DNA from: Bacteroidales bacterium UBA4772 | GTDB lineage: Bacteria > Bacteroidota > Bacteroidia > Bacteroidales > VadinHA17 | DNA: 64,000 nucleotides | Direction: 5' to 3' | NCBI GenBank assembly: GCA_002403305.1 | Contig: DHHM01000006.1 | Location: 1-64,000, forward strand | Shown: one piece after another, positions 49,870 to 59,193 of the stretch | How positions within the stretch are numbered: position 1 is the stretch's first letter | How the letters are laid out: the number at the start of each line of letters is the position of its first letter | Position numbers and translations under genes: made by a program | The notes under the pieces: generated by a model | What the model was told of the DNA's origin: nothing | The model's database searches: none | What the model saw: the letters and a program-made list of their open reading frames with translations, nothing else

Positions 49870-51126
49870 CTATTTCTTGTTATTAATTTCCTTAACGGTA
49901 CTTATTGCTTTTCCCTTTTGGAAGTGAGTAGTAATTATGTCATCCGGCTCCAGCTCCGATGCTGAGTGTATTATCAGTCCGTTTCTCGAGGTCAGGGTAA
50001 ATCCCCGGCGCATGACACCGGCCGGATCGAGGATACGGAGTGCGCTTTCCAGTTTTACCATCCTTTCCGCCGCGGTCCTGATCACATTCTTGCCGGAGCG
50101 TCTCAGGTTCTCGGCAATATAGTTCAGGTTGTCGCGTCTGACCCTGACTATCAGGCGGGATGTGGCAGCCGTCCGGTTTTGCAGCGAGGCAAGATGTTCG
50201 TCAGCAGCATCTATGGCATCTGTTGCTGCCTCTGTCAGGGCGCCTGCCATTTCAATGATCCTATTCTCGCATTCAGCTGTCTGTTCAACCAGGAAGTCAG
50301 CCACGGCCGTAGGTGTCTTGAGGGATCTCGAGGCTACCATATCAGTCACGGAGACATCCTTCTCATGTCCTATCCCTGTAAGCACAGGCAGCGGGAACTG
50401 CGTAACGTGATAGGCAATCTCATAGTTGTCGAACCAGCTGAGGTCGGTTGTCGATCCCCCACCCCGTATAATGACTACCGCATCAAACTGCTCCGTCTGG
50501 TCAGAGATCATATTCAGTGCTTCCGTCACTGAGGCCTCCGTTGTTTCGCCCTGCATGACAGCCTCGAACAGTACCGGCACAAACACGTACCCGAAGGGGT
50601 TATGTAAGAGGTGGTTAATGAAGTCTTCGTATCCTGCGGCTTTGGAAGAGGATATCACTGCGATGTTTCTGGGGTAGGGTGGAAGAGATAGTTCCCTGTT
50701 CATTGTGATGACCCCCTCGGCGGTCAGCCTTTTGATGATCGCCTCGCGCCGCAGCGCCATATCGCCGGCAGTGTAGGAGGGGTCGATATCGGTAATATTC
50801 AGGCTGAGGCCGTAAAGCTCATGATATTCGACGGTTGCCCTGAAGAGGATGGTGATGCCGGCCCTGAGAGGTATCCCGGTGCTGGCATTGAAGAAGGTGC
50901 TGAGGGAGAGGTATTTTGATGCCCAGATCGTTGCCCTCGCCCTGGCTGTAATACGGCCTCCGGGGGTCTCGCTGCCTGTAAGCTCCAGGTAGCAGTGGCC
51001 CGCGCCCCGGGTCTTCAGTGAGGCGATCTCGGCGATCACCCAGAATGATCCGGGCAGCGACTCGTAAATTTTATCACGGATAAGTCCCTGCAACTCGGTC
51101 AGTGTTATTTTCCCTTCCCGGTTCAT
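49870..51126 (-). CDS. xseA: Exodeoxyribonuclease VII large subunit
   Basis: A 418-residue protein with an N-terminal OB-fold (about 1-105: SLPGSFWVIAEIASLKTRGAGHCYLEL) and the XseA catalytic domain (about 130-400), including AVISSSKAAGYEDF, DAVVIIRGGGSTTDLSWFDN and PVLTGIGHEKDVSVTDMVASRSLKTPTA in pieces, followed by a helical region and the C-terminal beta ending. Lengths fit the family. Its ATG overlaps the stop of the upstream subtilase gene by four bases, so the two are translated from one mRNA. It serves DNA repair and recombination. Confidence 0.95.
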   Translation of the reverse strand: MNREGKITLTELQGLIRDKIYESLPGSFWVIAEIASLKTRGAGHCYLELTGSETPGGRITARARATIWASKYLSLSTFFNASTGIPLRAGITILFRATVEYHELYGLSLNITDIDPSYTAGDMALRREAIIKRLTAEGVITMNRELSLPPYPRNIAVISSSKAAGYEDFINHLLHNPFGYVFVPVLFEAVMQGETTEASVTEALNMISDQTEQFDAVVIIRGGGSTTDLSWFDNYEIAYHVTQFPLPVLTGIGHEKDVSVTDMVASRSLKTPTAVADFLVEQTAECENRIIEMAGALTEAATDAIDAADEHLASLQNRTAATSRLIVRVRRDNLNYIAENLRRSGKNVIRTAAERMVKLESALRILDPAGVMRRGFTLTSRNGLIIHSASELEPDDIITTHFQKGKAISTVKEINNKK

Positions 51127-52772
51127 CTTTTGAGCCTGATCATTTTAAATAGTTCCGATTCTTCTTCTGTGTCCACCTTCACAAAATAAAGTCCCTGACC
51201 CGTCTTGCCGAAGCCGTCGAGCCTGTATGAGCGGGCTGCGTAGACCGGGTAGTGTCTCTTCATCATCACCCTGCCGTCACTGGATGTGACGGTGACTGAG
51301 AGCTGTCCGGGTGGTGCGGGGAACCATATATAGATCTCATCAAAAAAGGGATTGGGACCGGCGGTCATAATTTTCTCAGGCTTGTAGGAGTGAATATCTT
51401 CCAGAAGTCTCAGTGCCTTGAGAAAGTCAGGCAGTCCGTAGCCGTACAGACTGTCAGGATTGAGAAATCTGTCGCTGCTATGATGCAGGGCCGTGATGAT
51501 CTCAGGCGGCGAAGCATTCCTGACAGCCTGCATAAGAGAAGCTGTCAGTCCGCTGATCACCGGGCACGAGAATGATGTGCCGCTGCCGCGGTGCACCAGA
51601 TCGGGTTCAAACTGGATCGTCAGGTTGACACCGGGGGCCACAACATCAGGCTTGACACGTCCGTCATACGAATATCCCGCTGATGAGAAGTCGGAGATGA
51701 TCAGCTCCTGTGTCACTGCGCCAACACTTAGGACGCCGTCGCCATCCGAAGGAGCCAAAATACGGAGCCACTCATTGTTGCGTTCATTTCCTGCACTTGC
51801 TATGACGACGATGCCCTTTGATGCTGCTATATCGGCGGCCTGTGTCACGAAAGTGCTGTTGCCGTCCATATCGCTGAACGAGTAGTTCATTGAAGGGTCA
51901 TCGAAGGTAAAATACCCCAGCGATGAGGTAATGATATCAGCCCCCGCACTGTCGGCATATTCAGCTCCCGCCGCCCAGTAGTCTTCCTCTACCGGGTACT
52001 CTGACCCGTCATCTTCAGTGCGAAGCAGGAGGTAGTCGGCACCGGGAGCCGTTCCGCTGATGAGACCCGGCAGGTTTCCTGCGAGGATCGAGAGAACGGA
52101 GGTGCCGTGATTGTGGTAGTCATATACATATTCTGATCCGGTTACGAAATCCCGGGTTGCTTTGACCCCTCTTCGCTCCCTCAGAGGTGCCAGCGACTCT
52201 ATCCGGTCAGCGTTGGCAAAACCTGCGTCAAGCACCGCAATGGTTACACCCTTGCCTGTAAATCCTGACTGATGAAGAGCTGTGCCGTTGAGGGGCACTC
52301 CCGGGTCATACTCGTCAGTGTCTTCCTTCAGCATCACGGTACCGTATTTACCGTAGATTTTTTTTGAGGGGTCAGCAGGGAGCTTTACCAGCCTGGCCCT
52401 GTCAATATATGGAAGCAGTTCAAGCGCTTTGGTATCGATGAGTTCCGGGGATGTGAACAGTGCCGTATTCATCCAGCGGGATGCACATTTATATGTGAGT
52501 CCCTGCTGTGTCACCGCGCTGATATACTCTTCGCTGACAGGGAGATCACTCAGCTCCGGCACGGGGATCCCCAGTTTCTCACGTCGTGCAATTGCTGCAG
52601 GAGAGAGCAGTTGCCCGGGTAAAAAGTCTGACGGGTTGGCGTTCTTATCAGTGAAACAGATCCGGTAGAAGTAAAGACGATCTTCACCGGACTGTCCCCG
52701 TGCCGGCAATTGCAGGAGACAGGCGGAGAGTGTGAAAAGAAGAGTCGCTGTTCTGAACGACACGGCTCTCAT
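51123..52772 (-). CDS. Secreted subtilisin-like serine protease (S8) with T9SS-type tail
   Basis: A 549-residue protein with a signal peptide (to about residue 26) and a pro-region (about 30-160), then an S8 domain with Asp182 in TIAVLDAGF, His222 in NHGTSVLSI and Ser400 in SGTSFSCPVISG. The C-terminal 85 residues (AGPNPFFDEIYIWFPAPP, TSSDGRVMMKR, GQGLYFVKV) match a type A T9SS sorting domain, which implies secretion and surface attachment. It is sandwiched by 4-base overlaps between the MORN-like gene and xseA. Pairing a surface protease with a DNA repair nuclease is probably only operon crowding. Confidence 0.9.
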   Translation of the reverse strand: MRAVSFRTATLLFTLSACLLQLPARGQSGEDRLYFYRICFTDKNANPSDFLPGQLLSPAAIARREKLGIPVPELSDLPVSEEYISAVTQQGLTYKCASRWMNTALFTSPELIDTKALELLPYIDRARLVKLPADPSKKIYGKYGTVMLKEDTDEYDPGVPLNGTALHQSGFTGKGVTIAVLDAGFANADRIESLAPLRERRGVKATRDFVTGSEYVYDYHNHGTSVLSILAGNLPGLISGTAPGADYLLLRTEDDGSEYPVEEDYWAAGAEYADSAGADIITSSLGYFTFDDPSMNYSFSDMDGNSTFVTQAADIAASKGIVVIASAGNERNNEWLRILAPSDGDGVLSVGAVTQELIISDFSSAGYSYDGRVKPDVVAPGVNLTIQFEPDLVHRGSGTSFSCPVISGLTASLMQAVRNASPPEIITALHHSSDRFLNPDSLYGYGLPDFLKALRLLEDIHSYKPEKIMTAGPNPFFDEIYIWFPAPPGQLSVTVTSSDGRVMMKRHYPVYAARSYRLDGFGKTGQGLYFVKVDTEEESELFKMIRLKR

Positions 52773-53545
52773 TTGATAACTGATTGATTGATATCGGTAA
52801 CCTTTATCTTGTCCCTGTTTTTCTCGAGGTCATCGAGGAACTTTGTCTCCTGGTCTGCCACCTTCGGGTCTGCCGGCCTCCCCTCCCTGTATTCTATTAT
52901 CTGTTTCAGTTTACCGTTCTCATAGAAGACCATCCAGTCACCTGTTTTGAGATCCTCACTGTAGTGTCCCTCGTAATATAGGTTACCGTTCCGGTGGTAG
53001 TATGAGAACGGTCCCTCGAGTTTGCCTGCGATATATTCAGCCCGCAGGCATATGGCACCGTCGGGGTAATACTGCAGCCACTCACCGGTGCGCAACCCGC
53101 TGTCCCATGTCACCGTTTCCGCCAGGGTGCTGTCAGGGTAGTACTTCTTTGACAGGCCGTGTCTGAGATCCTGATGGTAGTACTCTTCACTGATAAGGTA
53201 TGAGGGTTTTGAGGCAGACCAGAACTTCCAGAGTCCCTCTTTCATCCTTGCCATGTATATGCCTTCAGCTGCTTTGGTTCCGTCAGGGTGGAAGAATACC
53301 GCAGCAGTTTCATCATTACCGTCGCTGTATGTCAGTTCTGAGAGGAGGACACCCTCTTCGTTAAATCTTTTGAACAGTCCCACAGGCACATCATTTTTGA
53401 AAGTGCCTTCATACATAATCTTCCCGTTGGGGTATTTCTTCACCCACAGGCCCTGTTTTCTGCCATCGGCGTCGGTCAGATTCTGTGCCGGCAAAAGCAA
53501 TGGCAGCATTACAAGCAGTGTGAATGCAAAATATCTGGTGATCAT
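52769..53545 (-). CDS. Secreted MORN-like repeat protein (YwqK family)
   Basis: Starting at MITRYFAFTLL gives 258 residues with a signal peptide ending in LLPAQ. The mature part is a chain of about eight MORN-like repeats (NGKIMYEGTFKNDVPVGLFK, NLYYEGHYSEDLKTGDWM, and similar), then a charged helix. The family is sometimes named after YwqK antitoxins, but secreted versions in Bacteroidota are not toxin-antitoxin parts; they may bind lipids or glycans. Its stop overlaps the start of the subtilase gene by four bases. The upstream extension in the same frame lacks signal features and is not used. Confidence 0.82.
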   Translation of the reverse strand: MITRYFAFTLLVMLPLLLPAQNLTDADGRKQGLWVKKYPNGKIMYEGTFKNDVPVGLFKRFNEEGVLLSELTYSDGNDETAAVFFHPDGTKAAEGIYMARMKEGLWKFWSASKPSYLISEEYYHQDLRHGLSKKYYPDSTLAETVTWDSGLRTGEWLQYYPDGAICLRAEYIAGKLEGPFSYYHRNGNLYYEGHYSEDLKTGDWMVFYENGKLKQIIEYREGRPADPKVADQETKFLDDLEKNRDKIKVTDINQSVIK

Positions 53546-53570
53546 CTTCTGCAGTTTAATACAAAGATAA

Positions 53571-53604
53571 ATAAAAAGCCGCACCGGTTTTCACCGGTGC
53601 GGCT
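53571..53604 (-). terminator. Terminator of dnaK
   Basis: A perfect 12-base stem, AGCCGCACCGGT / ACCGGTGCGGCT, with a 4-base loop lies 22 bases after the dnaK stop. On the minus strand TTTTTATT follows. Confidence 0.95.
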
Positions 53605-53626
53605 GTGTTTCAATTGTTGGTCAGTT

Positions 53627-55537
53627 CTACTTGACCTCCTCGAAGTCGACGTCGGTAACCTGCTCGTCGCCTCCCTTTCCGGCGTCACCACCGTCGGTGG
53701 GACCGGCGTCGGGTCCAGCCTGCTGTTCAGGTCCCTGTGCCTGTTTGTACATATCTTCAGAGGCAGCCTGCCAGGCGGCGTTGATCTCGGCAAGGGCACG
53801 GTCAATCTCCGTTGCCTCCTTATTCTTGTGAGCCTCACGCAGCTGACCGAGGGCATTCTCTATTCGTCCCTTCTTGTCTGCCGGTATCTTATCGCCGAAT
53901 TCCTTCAGCTGCTTCTCGGTCTGGAAGATCATGCTGTCAGCAGCATTGACCTTGTCAGCCACCTCCCTGGCAGCCTTGTCAGCCGCTTCATTGGCCCTGG
54001 CCTCGTCGCGCATCTTGCGTATCTCCTCCTCACTAAGTCCTGAAGATGCCTCAATGCGTATCCTCTGTTCCTTGCCGGTACCCTTGTCTTTTGCGGAGAC
54101 GTTGAGTATCCCGTTGGCGTCGATGTCGAAGGTGACCTCTATCTGGGGCACTCCTCTCGGGGCTGGCGGGATGCCGTCGAGGTGGAAGCGGCCGATGGTT
54201 TTGTTACCCTGGGCCATGGGCCTTTCGCCCTGCAATACGTGGATCTCCACTGACGGCTGGCTGTCGCTGGCCGTGGTGAATGTCTCCGTCTTGCGGGTGG
54301 GGATGGTAGTGTTTGACTCGATGAGACGTGTCATGACACCTCCCATGGTTTCGATACCCAGTGACAGCGGGGTGACATCAAGCAGCAACACGTCCTTTAC
54401 CTCGCCTGTGAGAACGCCTCCCTGGATGGCAGCGCCGACTGCAACTACCTCGTCAGGGTTGACCCCCTTGGAGGGAACCCGTCCGAAGAATTTCTCAACG
54501 ATCTGCTGTATGGCAGGTATGCGTGTCGATCCGCCCACAAGCAGCACCTCGTCTATGTCCGAAGTCTTCATTCCGGCATCGTCAAGTGCCTTCTGACAAG
54601 GCCCGATAACTGAGTTGATCAGCTTATCTGTCAACTGCTCAAAATGGGCTCTGGTAAGTGTCTTGACAAGGTGTTTCGGGATACCGTTGACAGGCATGAT
54701 ATAGGGAAGGTTGATCTCCGTGCTTGTGGTACTCGAGAGCTCTATCTTTGCCTTCTCGGCTGCTTCCTTCAGTCTCTGCAGGGCCATCGGGTCCTTGCGC
54801 AGATCGATGCCCTCCTCCTTCTGAAATTCATCAGCAAGCCAGTCGATAACCAGGTTGTCAAAGTCATCACCGCCGAGGTGGGTGTCACCATTGGTTGATT
54901 TAACCTCAAAAACTCCGTCTCCCAGTTCCAGGATTGATATATCAAATGTTCCTCCTCCGAGGTCGAAGACTGCTATCTTCAGGTCGTGTGACTTCTTGTC
55001 GAGTCCGTATGCAAGCGAAGCAGCCGTAGGCTCGTTGATGATGCGCTTGACCTTGAGACCTGCTATCTCGCCGGCCTCCTTGGTGGCCTGACGCTGCGAG
55101 TCGTTGAAATATGCAGGTACGGTAATGACGGCCTCAGTGACCTCTGTGCCCAGATAATCCTCTGCGGTCTTCTTCATCTTCTGCAGAACGATGGCAGAGA
55201 TCTCCTGAGGAGAGTAGTTGCGGTCGTCGATCTTTACCCTCGGGGTATTATTGTCACCGCGCACCACCTCGTATGTCATCTTCTTCATCTCGTTGGTGAC
55301 CTCATCAAAGCTTCTGCCCATGAAGCGTTTGATTGATGAAACGGTTTTGCGTGGGTTGGTGATAGCCTGTCTCTTTGCAGGGTCACCGACTTTTCTTTCA
55401 CCATTCTCAAGAAATGCCACCACCGAGGGGGTGGTTCTTTTACCTTCACTGTTGGGGATGACCACAGGCTCATTACCTTCCATCACTGAAACGCAAGAGT
55501 TGGTGGTTCCCAGGTCAATACCAATAATTTTTCCCAT
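53627..55537 (-). CDS. dnaK: Chaperone DnaK (Hsp70)
   Basis: A 636-residue Hsp70. The ATPase domain (about 1-385) shows IIGIDLGTTNSCV, VPAYFNDSQRQATKEAG, NEPTAASLAYGL, FDLGGGTFDISIL and VGGSTRIPAIQ. The substrate domain (about 395-500) contains DVTPLSLGIETMGG and TRLIESNTTIPTRK. A helical lid and a Gly/Gln-rich linker precede the acidic end DVDFEEVK. It folds proteins with DnaJ and GrpE, which are not in the window. The gene is monocistronic with a strong terminator. No CIRCE element was seen upstream. Confidence 0.98.
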   Translation of the reverse strand: MGKIIGIDLGTTNSCVSVMEGNEPVVIPNSEGKRTTPSVVAFLENGERKVGDPAKRQAITNPRKTVSSIKRFMGRSFDEVTNEMKKMTYEVVRGDNNTPRVKIDDRNYSPQEISAIVLQKMKKTAEDYLGTEVTEAVITVPAYFNDSQRQATKEAGEIAGLKVKRIINEPTAASLAYGLDKKSHDLKIAVFDLGGGTFDISILELGDGVFEVKSTNGDTHLGGDDFDNLVIDWLADEFQKEEGIDLRKDPMALQRLKEAAEKAKIELSSTTSTEINLPYIMPVNGIPKHLVKTLTRAHFEQLTDKLINSVIGPCQKALDDAGMKTSDIDEVLLVGGSTRIPAIQQIVEKFFGRVPSKGVNPDEVVAVGAAIQGGVLTGEVKDVLLLDVTPLSLGIETMGGVMTRLIESNTTIPTRKTETFTTASDSQPSVEIHVLQGERPMAQGNKTIGRFHLDGIPPAPRGVPQIEVTFDIDANGILNVSAKDKGTGKEQRIRIEASSGLSEEEIRKMRDEARANEAADKAAREVADKVNAADSMIFQTEKQLKEFGDKIPADKKGRIENALGQLREAHKNKEATEIDRALAEINAAWQAASEDMYKQAQGPEQQAGPDAGPTDGGDAGKGGDEQVTDVDFEEVK

Positions 55538-55738
55538 ATTTATTTTGTTTAACTTTTAAATTCTTTTACAATATCCATTTTATCGACAATGTTTGTGCCA
55601 CATGCTCAGGGCCGGGCTGATTATGAAATTATGTCATGATTATCAGAAGCAGCCGCCGTTTATGTTTTTCAAGGTTATGACAAAACGGCAGAAAGAGCTA
55701 AAAGAACACCGGGTAATCTTATTCATCGTCTTATTTTG

Positions 55739-55746
55739 TAGCTTTG
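55739..55746 (+). promoter_or_regulatory. Candidate -7 element of panB
   Basis: TAGCTTTG fits the TAnnTTTG pattern and would start transcription about 17 bases before the panB ATG. No clear -33 TTG is seen, so confidence is limited. It supports the downstream ATG over an upstream in-frame Met. Confidence 0.4.
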
Positions 55747-55769
55747 TATCTGATCATTTCAGAGAAAAC

Positions 55770-56585
55770 ATGTCAACACAGAAGACCGTCAAACTGGTTA
55801 CCACTCACGTGCTTTATGAGATGAAGCTGAAGGGTGAAAAGATCTCGATGCTCACAGCCTATGATTATTCGATGGCGAAGATCCTCGATGAGGCAGGGGT
55901 AGATGTGATCCTCGTCGGTGATTCCGCCTCGAATGTCATGGCAGGGTTTGAGACCACTCTCCCCATTACCCTTGATAACATGATCTATCATGCTGCCTCC
56001 GTGGTCAGGGGGGTAAAGCGGGCGCTGGTGGTGGTGGATCTGCCTTTCGGGACCTACCAGGGCAATTCGCGTGAGGCGCTGGCCTCTGCCATCAGGATCA
56101 TGAAGGAGACAGGCGCCAGTGCGGTTAAGATGGAGGGTGGACGGGAGATAACCGAGTCGATTGAGCGTATCCTCTCAGCCGGCATACCGGTCATGGGCCA
56201 TCTCGGCCTGACCCCGCAGTCGATCCATAAGTTCGGCACGTATGTCGTCAGGGCACGCGAGCCGGAAGAGGCGAGGAAGCTCAGGGACGATGCACGTATA
56301 ATTGAGAAGTCAGGTTGTTTTGCCATAGTGCTTGAAAAGATTCCTGCATCACTCGCCGGGGAGGTGGCTGAATCGGTGAAGGTGCCCGTTATAGGCATAG
56401 GCGCCGGGCCCATGGTTGACGGTCAGGTGCTGGTGCTGCATGATATGCTGGGCATCAACACCGAGTTCTCGCCGCGCTTTCTGAGAAGATACCATAACCT
56501 GCACGACGAGATAATGGGTGCTGTGCAGAGATATATTGCCGATGTCAGATCACTCGACTTCCCGAACGAGAAGGAGCAGTATTAG
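55770..56585 (+). CDS. panB: 3-methyl-2-oxobutanoate hydroxymethyltransferase
   Basis: From MSTQKTVKLVTTHVL the product has 271 residues, the normal PanB length; the frame continues 59 residues upstream without family similarity. Motifs: ISMLTAYDYSMAKILDEAGVD, ILVGDSASNVMAG with Mg ligand Asp, VVDLPFGTYQ, GASAVKMEGG, VMGHLGLTPQS and GIGAGPMVDGQVLVLHDMLG. It transfers a hydroxymethyl group from methylene-tetrahydrofolate to 2-oxoisovalerate, the first step to pantothenate and coenzyme A. No other pan genes are nearby. Confidence 0.96.
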   Translation: MSTQKTVKLVTTHVLYEMKLKGEKISMLTAYDYSMAKILDEAGVDVILVGDSASNVMAGFETTLPITLDNMIYHAASVVRGVKRALVVVDLPFGTYQGNSREALASAIRIMKETGASAVKMEGGREITESIERILSAGIPVMGHLGLTPQSIHKFGTYVVRAREPEEARKLRDDARIIEKSGCFAIVLEKIPASLAGEVAESVKVPVIGIGAGPMVDGQVLVLHDMLGINTEFSPRFLRRYHNLHDEIMGAVQRYIADVRSLDFPNEKEQY

Positions 56586-56704
56586 TCGAAAGTCTGAAAG
56601 TCCGTAAAGTCAAAAGTCTGTAAAGTCCGTAAAGTTGAAAGTATAAAGGCTAAAATCGAAAATCGAAAATCGCACATCGCAAATAAAAATAGTATTGCAG
56701 CAAA
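56586..56704. repeat. Low-complexity intergenic repeats
   Basis: Tandem variants of AAAGTCTGTAAAGTCCGT are followed by AAAATCGAAAATCGAAAATC and CGCACATCGCAAAT. The same words occur at 7260-7350 (reverse sense for some) and 59895-59940. It looks like a spacer built by slippage or copied repeat units. No gene is present. Confidence 0.8.
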
Positions 56705-57391
56705 ATGAAAAAAGATTCTCCGGTCGTACTCTACGAAGACAATCACATAATCGTTGTCAATAAGCATTCATCTGACCTGGTGCAGGGTGACAGCACCGGT
56801 GATGAGTCTCTGGATGATAAGGTGAAGGCTTACATCAGGGAGAAGTACGGCAAGCCCGGAGATGTCTTTCTGGGTGTGGTACACAGGCTGGACCGTCCTG
56901 TCAGCGGTTGTGTGGTCTACGCACGCACCTCCAAGGCTCTGTCGCGCCTGAGCGAGCTGTTTCGCACCCGGGAGGTGAAGAAACAGTACTGGGCCGTTGT
57001 TTCCGACCGTCCTCCGGCAGAAGAGGGGGTGTTACGCAACTATCTGAAGAAGAACGAGAAACAGAATAAATCATACGTTTATGAGACTGAAGTGAAGGGA
57101 TCTAAACAGGCTGAACTGTCATACCTCCTGCTGGCCAGGTCAGAGAGGTTCTATCTCCTTGAGATCGATCTGCATACGGGACGTCATCACCAGATAAGGG
57201 CGCAGCTTGCTGCAGCCGGCTGCCCGGTGAAGGGTGATCTCAAGTACGGTTCCAAAAGATCAAACGAGGGGGGAGGCATCTCACTGCATGCACGCAAAGT
57301 CTCATTCATTCATCCCGTAAAAAAAACGGAGGTCGCCGTGGAGGCCCCTCTGCCTGACGACAAGACCTGGCGGCTATTCAGGAATGTCTGA
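56705..57391 (+). CDS. RluA-family pseudouridine synthase
   Basis: A 228-residue protein with the catalytic motif VHRLDRPVSGCVVYART (active Asp in HRLDRP), the YEDNHIIVVNKHSSDLVQ strand at the N-terminus, and LHTGRHHQIRAQLAAAGCPVKGD near the C-terminus. There is no N-terminal S4 domain, so it is a compact RluA type that modifies a uridine in rRNA or tRNA. Which site is modified cannot be told. It is a single gene with a weak hairpin after it. Confidence 0.92.
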   Translation: MKKDSPVVLYEDNHIIVVNKHSSDLVQGDSTGDESLDDKVKAYIREKYGKPGDVFLGVVHRLDRPVSGCVVYARTSKALSRLSELFRTREVKKQYWAVVSDRPPAEEGVLRNYLKKNEKQNKSYVYETEVKGSKQAELSYLLLARSERFYLLEIDLHTGRHHQIRAQLAAAGCPVKGDLKYGSKRSNEGGGISLHARKVSFIHPVKKTEVAVEAPLPDDKTWRLFRNV

Positions 57392-57410
57392 ACTGTATTT
57401 ATAAAAAAGA

Positions 57411-57437
57411 GAAGAGATGCCTCTGCCGCACCTCTTC
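57411..57437. terminator. Hairpin after the pseudouridine synthase gene
   Basis: GAAGAGATGC and GCACCTCTTC pair over ten positions with one mismatch, around a 7-base loop. There is no T-run to the right. Read leftwards, TTTTTTAT follows. Its role as a terminator for the gene on the plus strand is doubtful. Confidence 0.45.
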
Positions 57438-57642
57438 CCAATTCACCCAAACTAACCTAAATCCACCATCCGTGAATGCTGCATCCCATTGGCGGGTAGC
57501 AGTTGTATCCTTTTCTTTCTTCACAGATAAGACATTACAAAAGTAAGGCATAAAATCAGCACGGGGGTTAAAGTGAGGTTAAAACCGGTTAACAAAAAGT
57601 TAAAACGGATTTCCTGCTTACATATATATTTAATTTTGTGTC

Positions 57643-59193
57643 ATGAACAGACGGAGGTTCGTAGGGCTCATAGTGCTGATGGTAGTATCCATCACTGCCA
57701 TCATATGGGTACAGGCGACATGGATCGGTAATTCCATCAGGATGCAGAACGAGCAGTTTGATTTTTTCGTAATCAACAGTCTTCGCAATACGGCTCATTC
57801 GATGGAGACCAACCGTCGCATGAATTTCCTGAATGATATGTTCATCAGCGGATATAGTGCTCTTCCCCAGGCAGTTCACCGCTCCGTGTCTTCGGGGATG
57901 ACATCGGAGAGTTTCAGCATACGCAGCCAGGCCTCTTCAGAGACCGACTCTGTTGAGATCATTGTCTCGAAGAATGATGAGTCTCCGGTAAGGATGAAGC
58001 TGCCGCGTGACGAGGCCCGGACCACAATGGAGAACAGTGTTGTGGTCGCTTCCGAGGAATACAGGAGGTGGGTACAGCAGCAAGCCGTCGAGTTTCAGTC
58101 GATCAGCAACCAGCTGGTCTCCGAGATGTTCGTTTGGGAGCGTAACAGTCAGATAAACAAGGAGGAGTTGCTTCACACCCTGAGCGGTGAGTTTCAGGCT
58201 TCAGGCATTGAGACGCCATTTGAGTATGCCATAATGCGCGGTGACTCGATTGTCGACGGGGTTTGGTCGAAGGTAAAGCCAAAGGAGTTCCGCGATAGTC
58301 CGTATAAGGTGGCTCTTTTCGCTGAAGGCCTGCTGAAGAAGGGAGAGACGCTTTCGGTTGTCTTCCCGCGCAAGACAAATTATGTCCTCGGATCGATGGG
58401 GCTCATGCTGGGAGGATCAGGGCTCTTTCTGCTGATCATCCTTTCGACTTTTGCCCTCAGCCTCTGGTTCATCATCAGGCAGAAGAAGACCTCCGAGATG
58501 CAGGCCGACTTCATCAACAACATGACCCATGAGTTTAAGACCCCCATTGCCACCATCTCGCTGGCTGCTGACACTATTGGCAACAGCAGGGTAATCACGG
58601 ATGAGGAGAAGGTGCGCCATTTCGTGGGTATGATCAAAAAAGAGAACTCACGCATGAACAGGCAGGTGGAGACCATTCTCCAGATAGCCACCCTCGACAA
58701 GCACGAGATGGGCTTCACTTTCGGGAAGACGGACCTTCATGACGTCATCGGGCAGGCCATTGATACCATAGAGATACAGGTGGCTGACAGGGGAGGGGTG
58801 ATAAGCAGGTATCTTGATGCTGACAACAGCACGATCACAGGCGATTCTGAGCACCTGCGCAACCTGGTCCATAACCTGCTCGACAATGCCAACAAGTATT
58901 CCGACAGGGAGCCGCAGATTAGTGTCAGGACGCGCAGCAACAGAGGCGGCATATTTCTGTCGGTTGAGGACAAAGGCATAGGAATGAGCAAGGCTGTCCA
59001 GAATCGTGTTTTTGAACGGTTTTACAGGGAGACAACAGGTAATATCCATAATGTGAAGGGATTCGGGCTGGGACTGAATTATGTCAAGGCGATCACCGAT
59101 GCCCACGGCGGTACGGTTACCGTTGAGAGCGAGGAGGGCAGGGGAAGCATTTTTACAGTATTTTTGCCTTTCAACAACGAAGCAGGAGAATGA
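57643..59193 (+). CDS. Two-component sensor histidine kinase
   Basis: A 516-residue membrane kinase. Two membrane helices (about 7-26 and 250-276) enclose a periplasmic sensor of about 220 residues with no family I recognise. The HisKA domain has His296 in NNMTHEFKTPIATIS, and the HATPase_c domain shows NLVHNLLDNANKYS (N box), VEDKGIGMS (G1) and GFGLGLNYVKAI (G2). Its stop overlaps the start of the response regulator (ATGA), giving a standard pair similar in layout to RprX/RprY of Bacteroides. A -7-like TAATTTTG ends only four bases before the ATG, so the real promoter is probably elsewhere. Confidence 0.95.
   Translation: MNRRRFVGLIVLMVVSITAIIWVQATWIGNSIRMQNEQFDFFVINSLRNTAHSMETNRRMNFLNDMFISGYSALPQAVHRSVSSGMTSESFSIRSQASSETDSVEIIVSKNDESPVRMKLPRDEARTTMENSVVVASEEYRRWVQQQAVEFQSISNQLVSEMFVWERNSQINKEELLHTLSGEFQASGIETPFEYAIMRGDSIVDGVWSKVKPKEFRDSPYKVALFAEGLLKKGETLSVVFPRKTNYVLGSMGLMLGGSGLFLLIILSTFALSLWFIIRQKKTSEMQADFINNMTHEFKTPIATISLAADTIGNSRVITDEEKVRHFVGMIKKENSRMNRQVETILQIATLDKHEMGFTFGKTDLHDVIGQAIDTIEIQVADRGGVISRYLDADNSTITGDSEHLRNLVHNLLDNANKYSDREPQISVRTRSNRGGIFLSVEDKGIGMSKAVQNRVFERFYRETTGNIHNVKGFGLGLNYVKAITDAHGGTVTVESEEGRGSIFTVFLPFNNEAGE

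Noticed and set aside
53874..54596. Plus-strand frame of 240 residues across dnaK
   Set aside because: Antisense shadow of dnaK, Ser/Ala-rich, without motifs.
55538..55769. CIRCE heat-shock operator before dnaK
   Set aside because: No TTAGCACTC-N9-GAGTGCTAA-like inverted repeat is present in the spacer.
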